Assembly: GCA_964554185.1 (NCBI GenBank)
Contig: CAZKNJ010000012.1
Coordinates: 1 to 56,582, forward strand
From: CAZKNJ01 sp964554185
GTDB taxonomy: Bacteria > 4484-113
Reading direction: 5' to 3'
DNA: 56,582 bases
Positions 41,439 to 48,612 of the stretch are shown here, piece after piece. Numbering within the stretch: position 1 is the first letter of the stretch; every line of letters begins with the position of its first letter. The position numbers were made by a program, and so were the translations under genes. The notes under the pieces are model-generated. The model was not told where the DNA came from. It ran no database searches and saw only the letters and a list, made by a program, of their open reading frames with translations.

Positions 41439-41816
41439 TCAGATGTCAACGAACTTGCCTTCGGACCACAGCTCCTCCAGCCGGTAAAACGAGCGAACCT
41501 GCGGGAGCATCACATGCACAACGAGCCAGCTGTAGTCCAGGACTATCCAGCTCCCTTCGCGGTAGCCCTGAAGGCTGTCAAAGATTATATCATACTCCTT
41601 CAGGCGTTCCGCGATGCGGTCGCAGATGGCGCGGTTCTGGATTTCCGTCTCTCCGGAGGTGATGCACATCACATCCAGGTAGTCCACCACGCCTGTTAAG
41701 TCCAGGAAGACGGTATCAGCAGCTTTGCGGTCGGACGCGGCGTCCGCTATGAGCGCCAGCACGTCCCAGGTTTCCTTTGGCTCTTCAGCTTCAGTGCTTT
41801 TTGCCTCTTTTGCCAC
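41439..41816 (-). CDS. rsfS: Ribosomal silencing factor
   Basis: RsfS/YbeB binds uL14 and blocks subunit joining when nutrients are low. 125 residues; the conserved parts are DTVFLDLTGVVDYLDVMCITSG, then VSARHVQAI-like ETEIQNRAICDRIAERL, GSWIVLDYSWLVVHVM and FYRLEELW. It starts with GTG, 4 nt after a good AAAGGAG. Usual neighbours such as nadD are missing; here it precedes a tRNA gene. Confidence 0.93.
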   Translation of the reverse strand: MAKEAKSTEAEEPKETWDVLALIADAASDRKAADTVFLDLTGVVDYLDVMCITSGETEIQNRAICDRIAERLKEYDIIFDSLQGYREGSWIVLDYSWLVVHVMLPQVRSFYRLEELWSEGKFVDI

Positions 41817-41844
41817 AGAACTCCTTTGAAAGGATATCCAAGGG

Positions 41845-42765
41845 CTATTCTAGCACACCGCTTGCGCCCAGCAGGCGCCTGGCTTCGTGCGCCGCGCCAA
41901 GTAGGTTGGCCTTATGCCGCAGTTTGGAGACAATCACGCGCGGTGGCGAACCCAGCCCCTTCAGCGCCGAATCCGCGAGCGACTGGCGCAAGGCGGGCAT
42001 GAACGCGGGTGCCGCCCGTGAAACCCCGCCGCCCAGCACCACCGCCCGGGGCGCGAACAGGTTGAAGATGTTCGCAATCCCCACGCCGAGGTAAACCCCG
42101 ACGCTCTCAAAGGTCTTCGCCGCCGCTTCATCCCCGCGCTTGAAGGCATCAAACACCTCCTGCGGGGTAGCGGCGTCCGCCTTTCCGCCGAACCGGCGGT
42201 ACGCCGTGATGATGGCCTTCTTGCCGACATACGCTTCCAGGCAGCCATGCCCCCCGCATTCGCACTTCTGGCCGCCCACGCGCACTTTCATATGCCCGAT
42301 TTCCGGCGACACTCCGGTGAATCCCGCCACCGCGCCGTCCGGCCCGATGAGGCTGCCGCCCAGCCCCGAGCCCAGCGTCAGCGCGCAGATTCCCTTGAAC
42401 TTGCCGCCCAGCTCGTAATGGTAGACCCCCAGCCCGAAGGCGTCCGCGTCATTCATCACCGCCGCGGGCACCTGCAAGCGCGCTTCCAGTGCTTCGCGCA
42501 GCGGCAGGCTTTTCCATGCCGTATTGGGCGAGTAGAGAATCGTCCCCTCCCGGATGACGCCGCAGCTTCCCACGCCCACCGCCGCGAGCTCTACGCCTCC
42601 GGCGGATTCCGTGAGCGAGCTGATCATCCTCACGACGAAGTCCAGGAACTTCTTTGCGTCCTGGCCGGGCGGAACCAGCCGCTCGCGCGATACCGTGAGC
42701 TCGCCCTCCGGCGTGACCAGCCCCGCTTTCACCGCGGTGGCGCCGATGTCCAGTGCCGCAATCAC
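41845..42765 (-). CDS. ROK-family sugar kinase (glucokinase-like)
   Basis: 306 residues. The phosphate-binding loop is ALDIGATAVKAGLV; NDADAFGLG holds the catalytic Asp; EIGHMKV and the zinc cluster CECGGHGCLEAY are the ROK signature. No DNA-binding N-terminus, so a kinase and not a repressor. Glucose or N-acetyl-hexosamine are likely substrates, with glucokinase the commonest member. Its ATG overlaps the previous stop (ATGA), and the promoter of rsfS overlaps its own stop codon. Confidence 0.87.
   Translation of the reverse strand: MIAALDIGATAVKAGLVTPEGELTVSRERLVPPGQDAKKFLDFVVRMISSLTESAGGVELAAVGVGSCGVIREGTILYSPNTAWKSLPLREALEARLQVPAAVMNDADAFGLGVYHYELGGKFKGICALTLGSGLGGSLIGPDGAVAGFTGVSPEIGHMKVRVGGQKCECGGHGCLEAYVGKKAIITAYRRFGGKADAATPQEVFDAFKRGDEAAAKTFESVGVYLGVGIANIFNLFAPRAVVLGGGVSRAAPAFMPALRQSLADSALKGLGSPPRVIVSKLRHKANLLGAAHEARRLLGASGVLE
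41847..41855 (-). promoter_or_regulatory. Extended -10 promoter of rsfS and tRNA-Ala
   Basis: TGCTAGAAT on the minus strand, starting inside the last codons of the ROK gene and ending 30 nt before the rsfS GTG. Confidence 0.55.
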
Positions 42766-43655
42766 AGTGGTTTGCCCACCAGTTTAGCCTCTTCCGGCGC
42801 TTCCGCCGAGTCAGGTACGTATTGCGTCAGGTCTTCTTGCAGCGTGAAAGTCAGTTTGCCGGTGGTGAACTTCACGACGCGGTAGGGCGGAAGCGTCTCC
42901 ACGAAATACTCCTCAACCGAATCGTAGAAGCTGAGCCGCAGCCGCACGCACACATGCCGCTCGGCATCCGCGCCGTAAATGGATGCGCGCTCCAGCTTCT
43001 CCACCAGCACGGCATGGTTGCGGTGCTGCAGAGGCGCGGCCAGCATCAGCACCGATTTATCCGGGAAGTCCTCCACCTGCGCCACGCTCAGCAGCAGCAG
43101 CACTTCGTCCAGATCGTAGCTCGGCAGCGGCCGCCGCAGCGAGAACATCGCCCCTGCGCTTTCCCCCGTTACTTGCACTGAGGCGGTGTCGAAGTAGTAC
43201 GACACCTCATAGCTCTCGTAGGGCTTCGCGTCTTCCGGGGGCGGCCATTCTTCGGTATCGTAAAGCTCTAGGTTCAGCCGCAGCGGATCCAGCGTCAGCG
43301 CGTCCGCTATGAGCGTTGACCGCGCCGGCAGTGGATAGCTGTATTCCTTGCGCAGGCGGATGCGTGGCCCCTGCTCCTCCAGCAGCGGCTCAAAGGAGCA
43401 CTCCATCCATCCCCGCACCGCGCCCTTCTCGTCCTGCACTATGTATTTGAATCGCCTGGCGGCAAATCCCACCGATGGGTCGGTGTATTCGGGGTGCATC
43501 AGGCGCAAGCCCAATTCCAGTTGCTGCACCCCTTCCTGCTTGGGGTAGCTGAAGAGGCTGCCGGGAAAGGGCTCGTCCGCTTGCTGAGCAGCGGCGGGTA
43601 CAGCACTCACCGCAGCCAGCGCCAGAGCCACCGCAAATGTCCTTATCCCAGGCAT
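42762..43655 (-). CDS. Exported protein of unknown function
   Basis: 297 residues with a clear cleavable signal (FAVALALAAVSAVPAAAQQ). The mature part is beta-rich, acidic and without cysteine clusters or recognisable catalytic motif (QLELGLRLMHPEYTD, KYIVQDEKGAVRGWMECSFEP, SYEVSYYFDTASVQV). It overlaps both the TPR gene upstream (13 nt) and the ROK gene downstream (4 nt), so the three are one translationally coupled unit. Function unknown; likely periplasmic. Confidence 0.6.
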   Translation of the reverse strand: MPGIRTFAVALALAAVSAVPAAAQQADEPFPGSLFSYPKQEGVQQLELGLRLMHPEYTDPSVGFAARRFKYIVQDEKGAVRGWMECSFEPLLEEQGPRIRLRKEYSYPLPARSTLIADALTLDPLRLNLELYDTEEWPPPEDAKPYESYEVSYYFDTASVQVTGESAGAMFSLRRPLPSYDLDEVLLLLSVAQVEDFPDKSVLMLAAPLQHRNHAVLVEKLERASIYGADAERHVCVRLRLSFYDSVEEYFVETLPPYRVVKFTTGKLTFTLQEDLTQYVPDSAEAPEEAKLVGKPL

Positions 43656-44995
43656 GCTTTCAGCAGTAACAGCAATATCAGCACCCCGCCGCCGATGGCG
43701 ATGGCGTTGTCAATCATGCGCAGGCGCTGCTCGCCCACGGTCTGGATCTTCGGGGCTTCGCGCTCACCGCGGAAATCCACTGCGAAAGTCTCCCGTTCGC
43801 CCGTCTGCGAGATGGACCAGTCGTAAGTCTGGTTCGGATCGAACTCCACCGGCGAATCCCCTTCCGGCTTCAACTCCATATCCACGCCGTCTTCCTTGGC
43901 GCGCCGGAACATCTCGTGCAGCAGGCGCAGCCTGCTGGGGCCGGACATCTCGTCGAGGCGCTGCAGCGCCGACTCCTGCTGGGTTGAGCCGTCGGCGGGC
44001 ACAACTTCCGCCAGCTTGCTCCCGGCGGGCGGTTTGCCGCCGGATATCCACTTGAACTCCGCCGCGGTGAACAGCTCCTCGCCCTCCAGCCGCTCCACCA
44101 CCGTCCGCAGCCGCAGCTCCTGCCACCGCACATAAGTCCTGACGTCCGGATTGAGCACGAGTTTAAGGTCCATCGCCACCGACTGGCGCAGCGCCAGCAC
44201 CGGCAGGCCGTCCTTTTCCAGCGCGTGGATGTAGACGAACTGCGCAATCGCGGTTACGTATTTGCTTTTCCAGTGTGCGTAGCTCAGATCCTGGCGCAGC
44301 GACCTGGCCGCCTCGTGGTATTTCCCCTGTTTGTACAGCGCCAGCGCCCGCAGCAGGTTCATCGTCATGTCCAGGTCGTCGCGGCTGCTTGCCTCGTCCT
44401 TGGTGGTTATCTTCTCCGCGTCGGCCCACCGCTCTTCGCCGATGAACGCCTCGGCCGCGAGCACCCGCATCTCGTCCCGCCAGCCGCCCACCGTGCCCAC
44501 TAGCTCCCGCAGCACCCGCAGCGCCTCATCTGTGCGCCCCAGCCGCCAGTAGGCCGCAGCGAGCATCAAGCTCACGCCATAGTAGTCCGGGTACACCGGG
44601 AAGAAGTGAAAGCGGCTGATGCGCGTAAGGATGCGCAGCGACGGCAGGAACTTGCGGATGATCTCGCCGCTGGTGGACTCGTGGCTGCGGGCGGCTTCCA
44701 GGTGCTGCGCCGCATTCTCCAGCGCATCTTCCTTCGCGGCCGCCAGCGCCATCACCACATGCGCCTCGCTGTAGCCGGGGCTTTCCCGCAGCAGCTTCGT
44801 CGCCAGCACCGCCGCGCCCTCGAAGTCGTAGTCGCTCATGAGCTGCGCGGCGCGCTTCAGCTTCTTCTCTTCCGGACTCAGCAGCGGCATAGCCAGCGCC
44901 GGAATCGCCGCCACCGGCAGCGTGTCCACTTCATAGGCCTTGTACGTCGGCACAATGACCGAGAAGGGCAGGCAGTTGAACCGGATGCAATCCAT
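43643..44995 (-). CDS. TPR-like protein with C-terminal membrane anchor
   Basis: 450 residues. Helical repeats of TPR type occupy about residues 45-300 (AAQLMSDYDFEGAAVLATKLL, LAAAYWRLGRTDEALRVLREL, LRALALYKQGKYHEAARSL). A less structured region follows, and a single helix near the end (AIAIGGGVLILLLLLKACLG) makes it a tail-anchored protein. No known family. The operon with an exported protein and a sugar kinase suggests an envelope or carbohydrate-related role, but nothing more specific. Confidence 0.62.
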   Translation of the reverse strand: MDCIRFNCLPFSVIVPTYKAYEVDTLPVAAIPALAMPLLSPEEKKLKRAAQLMSDYDFEGAAVLATKLLRESPGYSEAHVVMALAAAKEDALENAAQHLEAARSHESTSGEIIRKFLPSLRILTRISRFHFFPVYPDYYGVSLMLAAAYWRLGRTDEALRVLRELVGTVGGWRDEMRVLAAEAFIGEERWADAEKITTKDEASSRDDLDMTMNLLRALALYKQGKYHEAARSLRQDLSYAHWKSKYVTAIAQFVYIHALEKDGLPVLALRQSVAMDLKLVLNPDVRTYVRWQELRLRTVVERLEGEELFTAAEFKWISGGKPPAGSKLAEVVPADGSTQQESALQRLDEMSGPSRLRLLHEMFRRAKEDGVDMELKPEGDSPVEFDPNQTYDWSISQTGERETFAVDFRGEREAPKIQTVGEQRLRMIDNAIAIGGGVLILLLLLKACLG

Positions 44996-45012
44996 AGAAG
45001 CCGTGCACCTAC

Positions 45013-45021
45013 AATATAACA
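45013..45021 (-). promoter_or_regulatory. Extended -10 promoter before the TPR gene
   Basis: TGTTATATT on the minus strand ends 17 nt before the ATG at 44995. Confidence 0.45.
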
Positions 45022-45025
45022 GGTC

Positions 45026-45439
45026 TCACTCATCCGGGTACGAGTGGTGGTACCAGAACACCGGTATCGTGTCCACCAGCGCCAGCGCCCGGTGATTCTC
45101 CAGCTCCGGCTGCGCGTCCCGCCGCTGGTAGGCCACCAGCGTGCAGATATCCCCGTCGGTAATCCCCATCCGCCGCAGCCGCGCCACCGTCTTGCGCAGG
45201 CTCTTGCCCGTCCAATAAGTGGTGTCCACCACCAGCACCGGCGTCGCCGGCACCGCCTCGCGCCGCTTCAGCTCGCTGTCCACCAGCATGGGCAGCTTCA
45301 GCTTCTCCGACAGGTAAACCGCCGGCATCAGCCCGCTGCGTTTGATGCCCACTATCGTGCCGGGTGCGGGCGTAAGCTCTCGCGCGGCGGCAAGCATTCC
45401 GCGCAAAGCCACCAGAAACTCTTCGGGGGAAACGCGCAT
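45026..45439 (-). CDS. Phosphoribosyltransferase-like protein
   Basis: 137 residues, PRTase fold. The PRPP-binding loop reads VLVVDTTYWTGKSLRKT where typical enzymes have two acidic residues (VDDxxxTG); here the second is Thr. IVGIKRSGLMPAVYLSEKL is the usual early helix with substrate contacts. Short for xanthine/hypoxanthine PRTases; the base acceptor is not predictable, and a non-catalytic or ComF-like role is possible. It follows tonB by 2 nt. Confidence 0.65.
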   Translation of the reverse strand: MRVSPEEFLVALRGMLAAARELTPAPGTIVGIKRSGLMPAVYLSEKLKLPMLVDSELKRREAVPATPVLVVDTTYWTGKSLRKTVARLRRMGITDGDICTLVAYQRRDAQPELENHRALALVDTIPVFWYHHSYPDE

Positions 45440-45441
45440 TG

Positions 45442-46143
45442 TTATTTCAGCGTGAAGTTGAGCGTTACCACGAAATCGCGCTCGCCCGCGCCGAGCGGGT
45501 GGGGGAACGGCGGGAAGCGTGCCACGCTGCGCACCGCCTCCAGCGCCGCTTCGTCCAGTTCGGCGTAGCCGCTTCCGGTGTCCACCGCGCTGCTAAGCAG
45601 CTTGCCCTTGGCGGACAGGCGGAAACGGACCCGCGCCATACCCTCATGCTTGAGCCGGCGCGCGATTTCGGGGTAGCGCTTCTGCGCCTCAATCAACGAT
45701 GCAATCCGCTTATGGTACGCCGCCAGCACTTCCGTCAGCCGGTTGGCATCGCCGGTGGTCTGTTGACCGCTTGCGGGTGCTTCCGCGGGCGAAGCGCCGC
45801 TGTCCGGTTCGTCCGCCGCGCCGTCTGCTCCGCTAACCGCTTCTTCGCCTGCGCCGCCGGTGCTGTCGCCATCGCCAGTCTGTGGCTCACCCGTCATCGC
45901 CGGCGGCTGGATGATGACGCCAGGCAACTCGCTCGCGGGTTCCTCCACGCCGTTCCGCCTCGTTTCGGCGGGCGCCGGCGTCTCAGCGGCAGCCTGCGCA
46001 TCAACCGAAGCCTCCGCGGGGCCTGCCAGTATGATGAGCACTCCCCGCGCAGCCGCACCGCCCGCTGGAATGCCGATGAGCGCCACCGCCGCGCTCACGA
46101 GCGCGAGTGCAAGCGCAAACGACACGACGCGGTAAGCTCTCAT
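45442..46143 (-). CDS. TonB-like energy transducer
   Basis: 233 residues. One N-terminal membrane helix (VVSFALALALVSAAVALIGI), a long Pro/Ala/Glu/Gly-rich periplasmic spacer (about 45-145) and a C-terminal TonB domain (about 160-233) with RYPEIARRLKHEGMARVRFRL, GSGYAELDEAALEAVRSV and RFPPFPHPL. The YPEIARR and FPPFP motifs are characteristic. With exbD and exbB it forms a proton-driven motor for outer-membrane receptors. No receptor gene is in the window. Confidence 0.87.
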   Translation of the reverse strand: MRAYRVVSFALALALVSAAVALIGIPAGGAAARGVLIILAGPAEASVDAQAAAETPAPAETRRNGVEEPASELPGVIIQPPAMTGEPQTGDGDSTGGAGEEAVSGADGAADEPDSGASPAEAPASGQQTTGDANRLTEVLAAYHKRIASLIEAQKRYPEIARRLKHEGMARVRFRLSAKGKLLSSAVDTGSGYAELDEAALEAVRSVARFPPFPHPLGAGERDFVVTLNFTLK

Positions 46144-46544
46144 TTCAGCTTCACTTCCAGCGCCACCGTGCGCAGCGGTGAGCCGCGGATGATATCCAGC
46201 ACCTCCACCAGCCGCTTCACGTTCACCCGCTCGTCCGCGCGCAGCCGCACGGCGTCCACCTCCGCCGGGTTCACCGTCCGCAGCGCCGCAGCCAGTTCAC
46301 TGTCGCTCACGGCCTTGTCCTGGTACATCAGCTGCCCGCCGCGATCCACCGTGATGACCACATTGCTCAGCTCCCTCGCCTCCGCCGTGGTGCTGCCGGG
46401 AAGCTGCACCTCCACCGCCGGCTGTAAGAAGCGCGAAACCAGCATCATGAAGATGAGCAATATGAAGACGATGTCCACTATCGGTGCGACGATAATGGCG
46501 GGCGGCGGCAACCGCCGGTATCTGCGCGGGGAGAGGGGAGCCAT
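46140..46544 (-). CDS. exbD: ExbD/TolR-family protein
   Basis: 134 residues. One membrane helix (APIVDIVFILLIFMMLVSRFL) contains the conserved Asp of the proton path (IVD). The periplasmic part has VEVQLPGSTTAEA, VVITVDRGGQLMYQDKAVS and RADERVNVKRLVEVLDI, as in ExbD/TolR. 4-nt overlap with tonB (ATGA). Confidence 0.9.
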   Translation of the reverse strand: MAPLSPRRYRRLPPPAIIVAPIVDIVFILLIFMMLVSRFLQPAVEVQLPGSTTAEARELSNVVITVDRGGQLMYQDKAVSDSELAAALRTVNPAEVDAVRLRADERVNVKRLVEVLDIIRGSPLRTVALEVKLK

Positions 46545-46547
46545 CGG

Positions 46548-47129
46548 CTACACCACCTCCCAGCCCTTGCGCCGGAAGTCGTCGATGAGGCGCGTGAGCA
46601 GCAGGTGCAGCTCCCGCTCGTAGCGTTGCAGCCGCGACATAAAGAAGCTGTGGGCGATAAGCGCGGGGATGGCGATGACCAGTCCCACCACGGTGGTCAG
46701 CAGGGCCTCCCAGATGCCGCCGGCGAGGTCGGAGGGGCTGACCGCTCCCGCCAGCGCCTCAATGCGGATGAACGCGGCGATGAGTCCCGACACCGTGCCC
46801 AAGAGCCCCAGCAGCGGCGCGCTCTGCGCAATCACGCTCAGGCTGGGAAGCCCGTACTCCGCGTCCTCCAGGTCCTTCTCCGCCATTTGCAGCGCCAGGT
46901 CCTGCGCCAGCCGCTTCTCGGATTTCGCCCGCATCAGGCTCTTCAACAGCCGCGAGCGTCCGGCTTCGTCCGGCAGCGTCTCGCAGTCCTTGATAAGCGC
47001 CAGGTGCCGCCGCAGCGGCTGCAGGGCGGCTAAGTAGTAGATTGTACGCTCAAAGATGAGGTAGAGCGCCCAGACCGCCACCGCCAGCAGCGGCCAGATG
47101 AAGATTCCGCCTTTCTCTATCAGCAGCAT
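46548..47129 (-). CDS. exbB: MotA/TolQ/ExbB proton channel protein
   Basis: 193 residues with three membrane helices: IWPLLAVAVWALYLIFERT, IAQSAPLLGLLGTVSGLIAAF and LLTTVVGLVIAIPALIAHSFF. The last two are the conserved MotA/TolQ/ExbB pore helices. It begins the tonB operon and is 3 nt before exbD. TAGAAT at 47152-47157 (minus) is a candidate -10. Confidence 0.9.
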   Translation of the reverse strand: MLLIEKGGIFIWPLLAVAVWALYLIFERTIYYLAALQPLRRHLALIKDCETLPDEAGRSRLLKSLMRAKSEKRLAQDLALQMAEKDLEDAEYGLPSLSVIAQSAPLLGLLGTVSGLIAAFIRIEALAGAVSPSDLAGGIWEALLTTVVGLVIAIPALIAHSFFMSRLQRYERELHLLLTRLIDDFRRKGWEVV

Positions 47130-47260
47130 AGATGCGCAGCGTTCCGCCTCGATTCTACCGCAGAGGGCGTCCCTGGCGGCGAAGTTTGCATTTGCTTGTG
47201 CTTGTTATACCATTAGAAGCCGCGCGGGGGGGAATCCGCCTCCTGTGCGCCAACAATCCG
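47130..47260. promoter_or_regulatory. Divergent promoter region between exbB and mreC
   Basis: No gene. Minus strand: TAGAAT at 47152-47157 for exbB. Plus strand: TTGCAT at 47186-47191 and TACCAT (47208-47213), 16 bp apart, for mreC, which is then preceded by a leader of about 40 nt. Confidence 0.4.
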
Positions 47261-48106
47261 ATGAGACGGCTAAGAAGGCTTTCATCCGCCGGCCAGAGCC
47301 GGAACCGCTGGATTACCTGGGCGCTGGTAGTGGTTGCGCTCTTTGTAGTCATCCGCGTTGCCGCCACCTGCGCGGGAGCACGCCATCCGGTGGACGGCGC
47401 GGTGGGCGTTGCCGCGGGAGCGGCCGCCTCCGGCACGGGAGCGGTCGTGGGCGGTGCCGCCAGCATCCTGGAGGCCTTCCGCATCGGCCGCCACCTGCAC
47501 CGGGAACGCACATTGGAGGGCGAGGTCGCCCTGCTAAACACCCAGTTGCTGGAGGCCCAGGCCATGCAAAGCGAGAACGGCCGCTTGCGCGCGCTGTTGG
47601 GCCTGCCCCGTTACACCACTTTCAACTGCGTCTCCGCTGAAGTCGTCACCCGCAGCATGGACTTCTGGTTTGACACGCTGGTGCTCAACCGCGGCAGCGA
47701 GTCCGGTATCGCCGTGCAGAATCTCGTGGTGAACGGCGACGGACTGGTGGGCGAAGTCGCCGAGGCCGGGCGAGGTTACGCCAAAGTCCGCCTGCTCACC
47801 AGCCCGGACTTCGCGCTGTCTGCCGTCAGCAATGTCTCCGGCGTCGGCGGAGTGGTCAAGGGTGGCGGCACCGTCGGCCTGTCCTTTGAGTACGTTCCGG
47901 CGGAATCCCCGCTCAAGCTGCAGGAGAAGCTCTTCACCGCCGGGCTGGCCATGCAGGCGGACGGCGGGCAGCGGCCGCGCGGCATCCTCCTCGGCCACAT
48001 TGAGAGCATCAAGAAAGCGCCCAACCTCACGACCTTGCGTGTAACCGTCCGGCCGGCGGTGAACATCAGCGACATCGGCCCGGTCATAGTGCTGGTGCCC
48101 AAATGA
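47261..48106 (+). CDS. mreC: Rod-shape-determining protein MreC
   Basis: 281 residues. After a basic start comes one membrane helix (WITWALVVVALFVVIRVAA), a helical coiled-coil stretch (RERTLEGEVALLNTQLLEAQ) and the two beta-barrels of MreC, with FDTLVLNRGSESGI, VVNGDGLVGEVAEAG, KVRLLTSPDFALSA and GVVKGGG. The ATG at 47261 is used: the frame is open 43 codons upstream, but over the divergent promoter region. It organises the periplasmic side of the elongasome. mreB is not in this window. Confidence 0.87.
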   Translation: MRRLRRLSSAGQSRNRWITWALVVVALFVVIRVAATCAGARHPVDGAVGVAAGAAASGTGAVVGGAASILEAFRIGRHLHRERTLEGEVALLNTQLLEAQAMQSENGRLRALLGLPRYTTFNCVSAEVVTRSMDFWFDTLVLNRGSESGIAVQNLVVNGDGLVGEVAEAGRGYAKVRLLTSPDFALSAVSNVSGVGGVVKGGGTVGLSFEYVPAESPLKLQEKLFTAGLAMQADGGQRPRGILLGHIESIKKAPNLTTLRVTVRPAVNISDIGPVIVLVPK

Positions 48107-48612
48107 GTTCCTCTGAAGGCAAGACGGTGTTCGCGTTCATCCTGACGGTGCTGCTCCAGCTTCTGCTGCTGAAGCACTTCCCGGCGTTCGCCCGCACCTG
48201 CGACCTCCCGCTGCTTTTTCTGGCCACCCTCGCGCTTTCGCGCCCGCCGGCAACGTCGCTGCTGTTCGCCCTCATCGCCGGCACCGTGTTCGACTCCCTC
48301 TCGCTCCACTTTCCGTTCACCCACACGGTTTTCTACGGGGCGGTGGCGGTCGCGCTTTCATGGCAGCGCCAGCACCTCTACCTCAGCCACGAGTTTCTCT
48401 TCATACCCACGGCGCTTGCGCTGGTAGTGGGTAAAGCGGCGTTCTTCTACCTGTGGACGGTGCTGTTTGTGCAGATGGTAACGCCTCTGGTGCTGCTGCG
48501 CGTGAGCTTCCTCGGCCTGCTGGCCTTCATGCTGCTCGCGTACCTGGCTGCGCCACGCCTGCTGCGCCTGTTCAAAGAGCCGGAGGTGCTCGACTTTGAC
48601 GTGGGACGTTAA
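48103..48612 (+). CDS. mreD: Rod-shape-determining protein MreD
   Basis: 169 residues, five or six membrane helices (VFAFILTVLLQLLLLKHF, LLFLATLALSRPPATSLLFALIAGTVFDSLSL and so on), as in MreD. Overlaps mreC by 4 nt (ATGA) and mrdA by 17 nt. The conserved region around GTVFDSLSLHFPF fits the family, which is otherwise poorly conserved, so context carries much of the call. Confidence 0.85.
   Translation: MSSSEGKTVFAFILTVLLQLLLLKHFPAFARTCDLPLLFLATLALSRPPATSLLFALIAGTVFDSLSLHFPFTHTVFYGAVAVALSWQRQHLYLSHEFLFIPTALALVVGKAAFFYLWTVLFVQMVTPLVLLRVSFLGLLAFMLLAYLAAPRLLRLFKEPEVLDFDVGR

Noticed and set aside
41361..41699. Plus-strand open frame starting MVEQRGFEPL
   Set aside because: It is the complement of tRNA-Ala read as protein, a well-known artefact, and then runs antisense to rsfS.
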